A stretch of DNA of 64,000 nucleotides from Ostrinia nubilalis (lineage: Eukaryota; Arthropoda; Insecta; Lepidoptera; Crambidae), in NCBI RefSeq assembly GCF_963855985.1, contig NC_087096.1:13454001-13518000 (forward strand), given 5' to 3'. Positions 60,301 to 64,000 of the stretch are shown piece after piece (positions within the stretch are counted from its first letter, which is position 1; each line of letters starts with the position of its first letter). The notes beneath the pieces are model-generated. The model was given only the letters and a program-made list of their open reading frames with translations, was not told where the DNA came from and did no database searches. The translations under genes and the position numbers were made by a program.

Positions 60301-63300
60301 ATGTAACAAGGAAACATGAACGGATGAACTACCAGATTACGCGATTCCAACGCATGATAGATCGCATGTATCCGATCAAATATCATTATTAATATTCCGC
60401 CTACAATTAAATAAGACTAATTACGTCACGACACAGGAAATATTAAGTACAGGTATGAAATGAGATCATACACGATCTTTACAAAATATGGAGCGTTTTA
60501 GTCTTCCGTCTTTGCGTCAAAATAAATGCATTAATTTGACCTTTCAAATAAGTAGCTCGTGATTTTTGCGCTGGTGCATTCCTATTTATTTGACGTTCAA
60601 TGTTATGTTTAATAGAATAACCAGGATGTAGGTACTTCACACTTATGTAACGACCTTGGTTGTGTGGTGAAGTAGGTTCGAGTCCTGTTGCCGTCAATTT
60701 ATAAAGAATACTGTGGTTTAGTTTATTTCAGGGTCAAGTTGTTATCATTAGCTTAATTCTTTGGCTTAATGAATGCTCTACTTGAAATGGGATGAATATT
60801 TTACATAGTAAAGAAAACTTGTAATGTAATCACCGTAAAATTGTGTATTCCGTCAGATTATAAACTGACGCCTGAATATTCCACTTTTAGTGTACCTACA
60901 ATCTCACGCGTTATATTATAATCTGACGGAGTTTTCAATTTCACATTGATATCTAAATACCTCCCTTGCGCAAATGCAGCCCTGTCGCCTTACTTTAGGT
61001 CCATAAATTTTGTCAATTAGTACCTACAGACGATGGGGCATCGAGTTCAACAAAGCGGCCATTTTATGTAGTTTTAATACGGCATTTTGCAATAAACCTT
61101 ATTTTTGCTCTAGATCCGTACAAAAATGTGCATATGAAACACATTCATGACGTAGACTCTATTATTAAGAGTAAGAATGCATCATCAACCGACTTGCGAA
61201 GTATAGCGAGGAAAAACCGATGTTCTCATGAACCACATCTGTTTTACGAGGTCGGGTAATGTTGGCAGCTTGACGGGCAATAACGTGACATAACATTAGA
61301 AAGATTTATTGGAGTATCCTCAAATAGGTACGAGAAGAAGAAGGTATACGATTTCCTTTAAGGTTTTCCTTCTCGATCCTTATTTATGTAAAGGATTACC
61401 GTTTTACTATCGTTTTCTCGTAGTGTATCTTATATTAGAAATTATGTATCATGTCATATATCATATAGAATAACATATAACCTCAAATAGCTTTATATCG
61501 GCCAATGTGACTGTGAGATCGCAATTATTGCCTCGTAACAATAAAATTGATCGCGCAGTGATCAAGAATTCGACTATTATACCAGAGTTCAGATACCCGC
61601 AGAATACAGTTTGAAACCTAAGGCAAGCCTTCCAATGGAACCTTTAAAGGGAGCATGCACAGACTTACTGGGACCAGGGGCCACTCGGGCAGATCAAGAG
61701 TTAAAGCGGGTCGCAGAAAATAAAAACAAGTGAATAAAGTTCAAAAATATTGTCATTTCACTATTTTTATTACGCTAAGGGGCCGCATGGGGTTTGTGCA
61801 TCCTTATTTTAATTAAAAGAAGGTTTTTCCCCCGCTTGGCAACTAATTCTGCGCCCGCGCTGACGTCACACACAGCTGACATGTTCCGACTTCTGACATA
61901 ACGAAAGTAATCCGCGCGCTCCAGATATCTTCACGTTGCGTAAGGTCACCGCAGGGCCAACTTAATTACGCTTAATAGGGTCCAAAGGACCTTAAGGTTT
62001 AGTCATGCATTACCGATATACCGAGAAACATTTCACGTTGAATGCCATATATTCCGCAAGATAATTTTGAGACAACTCTCGATCTCGTGCAACCTCGCTC
62101 GTCAACCGAACAGTAATGTTGACATGACTCATTACTTTTAAAACTCATAAAGAGGAAATCAGTAAATTAAAATTAACCTTTTAAGTACTTAAAGCACACA
62201 GCCTATTATGTATTTTCGATGTAATAAAATCGATAAATCAAATTATATTTAGGTTTGTCCAGACATTGCTCTGTTTTCCTTCTTTCGAAGCCAGTGTCAA
62301 TTCCAGTGTTTTTTTTTTACATTTAAGATTGATACTGGCTACTTTATGATTATTTCTAAAACGCCAGAAACTTTTTTTACAGACAACCCGTTCTCAAAAT
62401 GGCCAGTACCACTTTAAACTTTAAAAAACAATAGAAGGAGTTTACGTTGTACGCTCGCAAACTGACTGCAAAACGTTCCATTAACTAATTTGTAACTTTT
62501 CAGACTAGTAGGCGCTCAGCATGTTAACAAGTGGTCAACAAAGCACTCAATTAGCGATGCTTGTACTGACCCAGAGGCACTTTCTTTCAAAGAAACAAAG
62601 AGTTTCGATGATGAAAGGAACGAGGGATGTCCGTTGAATGTCGATGTTTTTTAAAAACTCATTTTCTGCTGGCCTGATAAAGTTTCATTTTATGATTTTG
62701 TGATATATTGAATAAGACTAATTGTCTTCCTTTATTTATAGCTTACTTACTCAATGTTTTTCACTTTTAACATTATTATTAAGGAACTCTACGAGAATAT
62801 TTGCATCAGAATATGCTATTTTAAACAGGTAGCAGTTTATAATACTAGTATTTGAAGCATGTAATTTTAAACTGTTTTTTATTTTAACGATTTGTATCTT
62901 TTTCCGACAGTTCAGGTTCGATTATAAAATGAAGAAAGAAATAATACTGTCGTTATGTTAGGCCCTAATATCGATAATTTCGTATGTGTACCAAACCTAG
63001 TTGTAAGTCGCCGGCATAGTCAAAGTTTGTACTTTAGGCCACCGTTAGAGCCTAATTTATCTGTTACATCATTACATCACCTGTTACACGCTAATAATAT
63101 GCATGTAAGACTTGTATGGAAATATACGTGTACAGTAACATAACTCTATTTTGTAACGGATTTTGTTAATTATTTCAGTATTTAAATGCGAGCTAGTTTA
63201 TATAGTAAGGATGAAGGCACACATCATGCTATTATGGAGGCATCTACTCTAGATATAAAAAGATCACAGATGTGATTACAAATTTTCATGTTTTTTGCAA

Positions 63301-64000
63301 GTAACATGCGCTTGATTGAACCGTGTCGTCGCGTGTTGAAATAACTTGTCATTTATTTCAAGTAAAACTATTTTTATACTGCATTTATTCTGAGAAAATT
63401 AAATAACTATTGAAATTAGGCTTAATTTGTGGTATTTTAATTTTTACATAACCAACAACAAGCTCTTAACGATATGTGATTCATAAGGTTGAAATTCATT
63501 CCAAACCGGCTGAGAAAATATTAAGTAAAGCCCTTCAGTAAATAGGTCAAAGATGTACCCTACTTAGAGCCTTCTTGGTCAAATGTGTACTTAGAGCCTT
63601 CTCTATCAATCATCAATTCGATTTTAGGATTGACGACAATATACAAGGTGACTCAAATATAATGCAATCCCTACAAGGCACACATAACCCGAAAATACAT
63701 GTCGAGTAAAATTTTGTTTCACGAATATCTAAGCAGTTATGCTGCTGACACATTAGTAGCGGTAGTAAATCCCTTATTCAGATTCCTTACCAAAATGACA
63801 TTATTAAACTACTGTAGGTATACCAGCTGGATTAAATAAGTCATTAAACATACCTTGTCCCCCTCAGCGACTCTCAGCACAATCTTCAGCCTCGGGTTGT
63901 TTTTCCTATACTCCTTCAGCAGCGACTCTAGCTTCTCTCCTCTCGCGTCTCCCGCGTACACCAAATGCGTGCACTCGGAAAAGCCTTCAGTAGCGCGCGC
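24931..64000 (-). CDS. Giant secreted protein: inactive GH18 domain, three CBM14, long repeats (5' end outside window)
   Basis: Nine minus-strand exons (63854..64000, 45565..45873, 38902..39137, 36422..36619, 34968..35091, 32034..32144, 31472..31625, 30734..30946, 24931..30350) join without a phase break into 2304 codons including the stop. The order is a GH18 TIM-barrel domain (about the first 295 visible residues), a short linker, two CBM14 chitin-binding domains, a very long low-complexity and repeat region, and a C-terminal CBM14. Where chitinases have DGxDxDWE this protein has QGLEINDAH, so the proton-donor Glu is absent; the MxxY motif is also lost (MMVQTHAL). It should therefore bind chitin rather than cut it. 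Likely a cuticle, tracheal or gut-lining matrix component. Group VI chitinases are also large GH18/CBM14 proteins but are active, so I give no symbol. The signal peptide must lie to the right. Confidence 0.87.
27460..28570 (-). repeat. Seven HQTxHK protein modules within the exon
   Basis: Seven units of about 160-225 bp each carry SHQTIHK, SHQTLHK or SQQTLHK, followed by VE/TE/FE/VD and then by Tyr, Pro and YEYxxP or EEG stretches. Approximate unit positions are 28550, 28390, 28220, 28045, 27860, 27690 and 27465. An eighth diverged form (SHQVFHQTH) lies near 27090. This is internal tandem duplication of coding sequence. Confidence 0.8.
30734..30946 (-). CDS. GH18/CBM14 gene exon: second CBM14
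   Basis: Completes the CBM14 begun in the previous exon: GYYADPENCRWFFACLDHG, then FRCPFGLGFDAARLKCDWPW and PACGN. Two bases in, one base out. It joins the last exon with a split Gly codon. Confidence 0.92.
31013..31113 (+). mobile_element. LINE 3' fragment (RTE-like), heavily deleted
   Basis: A short remnant with GGAGCGTTGGATGCAGGC, CTATGTTCAGCAGTGGA and an (ATGATG) tail. Intronic, opposite strand to the host gene. Confidence 0.6.
31211..31601. repeat. Tandem duplication, period 191 bp, covering exon end and donor
   Basis: The segment starting TGTGCTATTTGTCACTTCAA at 31211 recurs at 31403, and CCCAGAATGACGGTAGTTCT recurs at 31231 and 31422. The second copy overlaps the real exon at 31472..31625. 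The first carries a copy of the exon's 3' part (about 31281..31399) and the same donor GTAGGTAG. It differs by a few substitutions and lacks the exon's 5' portion. Confidence 0.85.
31472..31625 (-). CDS. GH18/CBM14 gene exon: end of first CBM14 and start of second
   Basis: Acceptor ATTACAG, donor GTAGGTAG. Phase 0 in, one base out. Encodes VFEFDCPAGLAFDSRYEVC, VWPGSLPHSQAC, a linker, then RFICPEHEG of the second CBM14. Confidence 0.92.
32034..32144 (-). CDS. GH18/CBM14 gene exon: first half of first CBM14
   Basis: 37 codons, phase 0 at both ends: FTCSRQGYFVHPRSCARFYR then CVKFDQLSPEYT. Acceptor GATTACAG, donor GTAAGTGG. Confidence 0.92.
32183..32499. mobile_element. 5'-inverted (twin-primed) LINE insertion with ACATTAT target duplication
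   Basis: The left part (about 32190..32348) is the LINE C-terminal coding region on the minus strand (WQWARHIVRRSRTGGRWGSK, EWRPRTGKRSLGRPPTRWTD). The right part (about 32356..32492) continues the same element on the plus strand (RWTDDIIKVAGKRW, WKALGEAYVQQWTSYG) and ends in an (ATG)n tail. ACATTAT flanks both sides (32183..32189, 32493..32499). This is the structure produced by twin priming during target-primed reverse transcription. Confidence 0.75.
32668..32886. mobile_element. PIF/Harbinger-like MITE, 219 bp, TSD TAA
   Basis: Inverted ends GGCCCCGTTTTTTGATTC and the complement of GGCCCGGTTTTTTGATTC, extending about 32 bp. TAA flanks both sides (32665..32667, 32887..32889). Confidence 0.7.
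33554..33682. mobile_element. MITE with ATGCCCGTTTTC ends, copy 1
   Basis: Arms of about 45 bp (ATGCCCGTTTTCAACATCAA, then CCTAATTT and AAGTGACC) are complementary. The same family occurs at 37002..37117. Confidence 0.7.
34071..34743. mobile_element. Fold-back element with long inverted arms, 673 bp
   Basis: The arm starting GGTGGAAACGATAAGTGATC at 34071 pairs with the complement ending at 34743 over about 165 bp (AGTGATCTCACTCGATTATT, AAGTGCTTCATGAGCTCT, AATTCAATGTTTCCAGCTTC). The left side also has an internal direct copy (about 34290..34395) of its inner arm. It ends one base before the exon-like tandem copies. Non-coding. Confidence 0.7.
34744..34964 (-). repeat. Two tandem partial copies of the neighbouring exon end
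   Basis: The 3' end of the exon at 34968..35091, its donor and the first intron bases recur at 34744 and 34856, with periods of 112 and 109 bp. Copy at 34744: exon-like 34747..34812 is open in the host frame for 22 codons, preceded by CTAG and followed by donor GTAGGT. Copy at 34856 has an in-frame TAG and other changes. Confidence 0.85.
34968..35091 (-). CDS. GH18/CBM14 gene exon: linker between GH18 and CBM14
   Basis: One base in, phase 0 out. Acceptor CCTTTCCAG, donor GTACTT. Encodes SLEHEILSAPGHARALDAL to DSDGVIHSIRE. It has no Cys and no recognised domain. Confidence 0.85.
35470..35898. mobile_element. GC-rich PIF/Harbinger-like MITE, 429 bp, TSD TTA
   Basis: Inverted ends GGCCTCAGCCTCGAACTTAG followed by GCGGGCAGCGGGGCGG on both sides. 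TTA flanks at 35467..35469 and 35899..35901. The arms are extremely G+C rich (runs of GCGGCG), while the core is ordinary. The 101-codon minus-strand open frame here is a by-product of the GC-rich arms. Confidence 0.7.
36422..36619 (-). CDS. GH18/CBM14 gene exon: end of the GH18 domain
   Basis: Acceptor TTCTTCCAG, donor GTAAGA. One base in, two out. NTTWISFEDSSSVDVKGKYA and RVRGLAGLALHRAELDT match the last strands of GH18 barrels (WISFED, then K..GLGG). Pairs with the previous exon through a split Lys. Confidence 0.9.
37002..37117. mobile_element. MITE with ATGCCCGTTTTC ends, copy 2
   Basis: Ends ATGCCCGTTTTCACCATCAA and its complement. Same family as 33554..33682, with a slightly shorter core. 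Confidence 0.7.
37513..37670 (-). mobile_element. LINE 3' fragment (RTE-like)
   Basis: Minus-strand copy: (CAT)n tail at the left, then the complement of CAAATGGACGTCCTATGGC, AGGCCGCCACCAACCGGCC and CCACAAGATGGACCGATG. 5'-truncated and same strand as the host gene. Confidence 0.7.
37733..37854. mobile_element. MITE family with CCCCTTATTAATA ends, copy 2
   Basis: Inverted ends TAACCCCTTTATTAATAAAA and the complement of ACCCCCTTATTAATAAAAAG. Second copy of the element at 16707..16830. Confidence 0.65.
38000..38165 (-). mobile_element. LINE C-terminal fragment, different subfamily
   Basis: The minus strand encodes GRAQGRAPTRWLDAVRKTVG followed by AYDRSLWRN. This is the GRPxxRW...W signature that ends many LINE proteins, here from a family distinct from the main one in this window. 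Confidence 0.55.
38185..38445. repeat. Tandem duplication, period 128 bp
   Basis: Two diverged copies share CAACCAGATCTGAGGCTGGT (38213 and 38341) and TTGGAGCCGGGTACCATT. Non-coding, intronic. Confidence 0.75.
38902..39137 (-). CDS. GH18/CBM14 gene exon: GH18 barrel, late part
   Basis: Phase 0 in, two bases out. DSVVDLVVGLGVPASKVVIS and LPATARQFTL correspond to the GH18 segment that in chitinases reads LGLPxYGRSFTL. The conserved Tyr-Gly there is replaced (PATAR). Acceptor TTTCCAG, donor GTAAGT. Confidence 0.9.
39204..40176. mobile_element. piggyBac-like non-autonomous element, 973 bp with TTAA ends
   Basis: Both ends read TTAACCTTTAACCGACGACG inward, with TTAA as the target duplication (39204..39207, 40173..40176) and CC starting the terminal repeat, as in piggyBac elements. 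A subterminal unit GTCTGCGACGTGCGGTCTGT/C recurs near 39241 and 39956, and partly in reverse near 40140. A minus-strand open frame (39812..40111) and a stretch YRKCLACGKK near 39640 could be transposase C-terminal remnants, but the identity is uncertain. Confidence 0.75.
40792..41028 (+). CDS. Short open frame of a mobile element, family unassigned
   Basis: The 78-codon frame starts at an ATG and has ordinary codon use. Its core FYKELAKRLTEVTGDQKAG then FGQRISLAIQRGNAASLLGT resembles the C-terminal end of proteins I have seen repeated in animal genomes (RxxxxTGE...QRxSxxxQRGNAxS...), which also end in a short hydrophobic E-V/I-F-F/Y-I tail, here GGEVFFIL. I cannot name the family. It lies between the inverted repeats at 40515 and 42577, so mobile origin is likely. 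Confidence 0.45.
   Translation: MLVLGHIDKCHIKLKPWGPSARSFYKELAKRLTEVTGDQKAGSYFGQRISLAIQRGNAASLLGTIPDCGAGGEVFFIL
41050..42085. mobile_element. Nested dispersed repeat with GGTTCCGT hairpin end
   Basis: It starts with a hairpin, AGGGTTCCGT and its complement ACGGAACCCT around a 16-nt loop, followed by CCGTCCGTCCGTCTGTCAAG. It ends with CGACTCGCACTTGGCCGG and a T run. This is a common lepidopteran interspersed repeat. Read on the minus strand, the hairpin is followed by CTAA, which could be a Helitron CTRR end, but this is not certain. Two internal blocks of about 330 bp (from about 41132 and 41452) are diverged repeats of each other. Confidence 0.55.
43326..43495 (+). mobile_element. LINE 3' fragment, second RTE-like subfamily
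   Basis: Encodes RLTRWSDNLVKVAGRTWMRA then AAQDRSLWKSLG and ends CAGCAGTGGACGTCATTTGG. This differs from the other copies at many positions (AQDRSLW instead of ATNRxxW) and marks a separate subfamily. Confidence 0.65.
44833..44925 (-). mobile_element. LINE 3' fragment, second subfamily
   Basis: Minus-strand remnant: complement of CCAAATGATGTCCACTGCTG, then CCTTCCCCAAGG and GGTCCTGCGCTGCCCGG. Confidence 0.55.
45565..45873 (-). CDS. GH18/CBM14 gene exon: GH18 core with lost active site
   Basis: 103 codons, phase 0 at both ends, acceptor CTTCCCCAG, donor GTAAGC. DFRTLVKSKHVQGLEINDAH aligns with the GH18 motif FDGxDxDWE, but Asp and Glu are replaced, so hydrolysis is not expected. GGGPLFLALPANPELLAKYY and KKVDLMMVQTHALG follow as the next barrel strands, with the MxYD motif also changed. 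Confidence 0.9.
48528..49394. mobile_element. Non-autonomous DNA element with AACCGACTTC ends, about 870 bp
   Basis: It starts TTAACCGACTTCAAAAAA followed by GGAGGAGGTT and ends TTTTTTGGAGTCGGTTTT, an inverted repeat of about 17 bp. The opening block, with a Tyr/Ser-free T run and TGTATGTTCACCGATTACTC, is a repeat I know to be common in Lepidoptera. Two inner segments starting ATCATCTCAT (near 48800 and 48930) are tandem-like copies. Confidence 0.6.
49575..49908 (+). mobile_element. Non-LTR reverse transcriptase C-terminal remnant
   Basis: Pieces in several frames read LHDLVFLHNIMRSRVDC, LLSKFNLRIPRTIPA and LNEHSVAVDLFFDSHQQF followed by RKAVMETFEHV and a stop. This is the usual end of a LINE RT protein of the RIP..R..P and LN....D.F..S...FR type. 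Frameshifts make it a dead copy. Confidence 0.6.
52120..52216. mobile_element. Hairpin MITE, 97 bp
   Basis: GGGGACGACACGACTTTTTT then GTCTCTTT on the left is complemented on the right. The inner arms GTATTGTCC/GGACAATAC meet at a 5-nt loop, with an 11-nt bulge on the left. Nearly the whole element folds back. Confidence 0.75.
52796..52988 (+). mobile_element. LEP1-like non-autonomous Helitron
   Basis: It begins TCTATACTAATATTATAAAG (5' TC after A) and ends with a short GC hairpin, GCGGGCGTAGCCGCGGGC, then AGAAAGCTA. These are the Helitron 5'-TC and 3' hairpin-CTRR rules. The final G of CTAG is mutated to C. Confidence 0.65.
54020..54175 (-). mobile_element. LINE 3' fragment (RTE-like)
   Basis: Minus-strand copy with CAT-rich tail, complement of CAGCAGTGGACATCCTATGA, GGGGGAGGCC, and CGACCCTATAAAGGTAGG. 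A small internal deletion is present. Confidence 0.65.
54657..54872. mobile_element. Diverged inverted-repeat element
   Basis: CTTTCGTCTTCGAATCGTTT with GCGTATTCG at the left pairs imperfectly with the complement of CTTTCGAGTTCAAATCGTTT with GCGTAATCG at the right. Non-coding. Confidence 0.5.
55368..55510 (+). mobile_element. LEP1-like Helitron 5' fragment
   Basis: Begins TCCTACTAATATTATAAATG, then AACTACTGAACAGATTTTGA, as in LEP1-like elements. The 3' end is missing. Confidence 0.5.
55855..55955 (-). mobile_element. LINE 3' remnant, second subfamily, internally deleted
   Basis: The complement of CGTTCGTTCCTTCGTTTCAG joins directly to CCAAGAATCGACCTTCACCA and CGTCGGTCCACCTACTAGG. The middle of the usual tail region is missing. 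Confidence 0.5.
57018..57177 (+). mobile_element. 5'-truncated LINE with 15-bp target-site duplication
   Basis: ATTGCGGCGGTTACA (57018..57032) and ATTGCGGCGATTACA (57163..57177) flank a 130-bp LINE 3' end, from AGGTGGACCGACGACATC through GGGGGAGGCC and CAGCAGTGGACGTCTTATGG to an (ATG)n tail. One mismatch separates the two duplications. Confidence 0.8.
57216..57250. repeat. Small perfect hairpin
   Basis: GTTGAGTGATAGCG and its exact complement (57237..57250) around a 7-nt loop, in AT-rich flanks. It may be the core of a decayed palindromic element. Confidence 0.6.
59024..59120 (+). repeat. Dispersed repeat, copy B
   Basis: Copy of the sequence at 11166..11285, sharing GGGACTATTCCCACCTCTCG, CACTGCAACTCC, CAGCTTGACCG and AAAAACCCAACCAATGAAGG. 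Confidence 0.55.
60055..60228. mobile_element. PIF/Harbinger-like MITE, 174 bp, TSD TTA
   Basis: Inverted ends ACCTATGCGCAGACCACCGA and the complement of GCCTAGGCGCAGACCACCGA, with TTA on both sides (60052..60054, 60229..60231). Confidence 0.7.
60849..60930. mobile_element. Short inverted-repeat element
   Basis: TCCGTCAGATTATAA and its complement TTATAATCTGACGGA bound an 82-bp segment. Weaker complementarity extends outward (AATTG/CAATT). Confidence 0.55.
63854..64000 (-). CDS. GH18/CBM14 gene exon: start of GH18 domain (continues past window edge)
   Basis: 49 codons visible, phase 0 at donor GTATGT. FSECTHLVYAGDARGEKLES and NPRLKIVLRVAEGDK align with the first GH18 strands (CTHLxY, then NPxLKxLLxxGG). 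The SxGG loop of chitinases is not conserved. The 5' border and signal peptide lie outside. Confidence 0.85.

Larger units (their letters stand above)
45874..63853 (-). other. 18-kb intron of the GH18/CBM14 gene
   Basis: No coding exon was supported on either strand. The intron contains the mobile fragments listed separately. A GC-richer non-coding stretch at 57440..57660 is probably another repeat. Short open frames here have no splice context. Confidence 0.55.

Noticed and set aside
60640..60705. tRNA-like B-box (GGTTCGAGTCC)
   Set aside because: No matching A box or cloverleaf could be folded upstream. At best a remnant of a tRNA-derived SINE.
1288..60930. Possible integrated viral sequence
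   Set aside because: No viral structural or replication gene was recognised. The repeats all fit transposons of insect genomes.
1..64000. CRISPR arrays, operons, insertion sequences or other prokaryotic systems
   Set aside because: The window is eukaryotic. No regularly spaced direct repeats with unique spacers and no bacterial gene arrangement were seen.

Overview
This window is nuclear DNA of an insect, almost certainly a moth or butterfly. Its genes have spliceosomal introns, the intergenic DNA is AT-rich, and it carries repeat types typical of Lepidoptera: (ATG)n-tailed LINE 3' fragments, many short inverted-repeat elements and LEP1-like Helitron pieces. Three genes are well supported. 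Exon borders were read from GT/AG sites and reading-phase continuity; I could run no database search.

Layout. From 1 to 10.4 kb there is mostly repeat-bearing non-coding DNA. It holds a possible signal-peptide exon (+, 3.9 kb), one clear orphan exon (-, 5.6 kb) and a degenerate copy of that exon (5.3 kb). From 10436 to 20105 on the minus strand lies a complete four-exon snakeskin (Ssk) gene for a four-pass septate-junction protein, with a 7.8-kb first intron and a cluster of GATA sites upstream. From 22704 to 24530 on the plus strand are the last two exons of adenylosuccinate lyase (AdSL, purine synthesis); the exon for the first 50 or so residues was not found upstream. From 24931 past the right edge on the minus strand runs a gene of more than 39 kb. 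Nine exons are visible, giving 2304 in-phase codons including the stop. Its product is a GH18 chitinase-like domain lacking the catalytic residues, two CBM14 chitin-binding domains, and a single 5.4-kb exon with long Tyr/Ser/Gly and Thr/Pro/Val repeats ending in a third CBM14. AdSL and this gene converge, with stop codons 400 bp apart.

The introns of the large gene are full of mobile DNA: piggyBac-like and PIF/Harbinger-like elements, fold-back elements, a 5'-inverted (twin-primed) LINE and a LINE fragment with a 15-bp target-site duplication. Two of its exons have tandem partial copies next to them. Each copy carries the 3' part of the exon plus its donor site, and one copy (34747..34812) could be spliced in frame as a 22-codon cassette.

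The three genes are not a functional unit. Ssk suggests gut barrier function, AdSL is housekeeping, and the large gene suggests a chitin-bound extracellular matrix protein of cuticle, trachea or gut lining. The most unusual item is the large gene: a pseudo-chitinase fused to a giant repeat scaffold, with signs of ongoing exon duplication.
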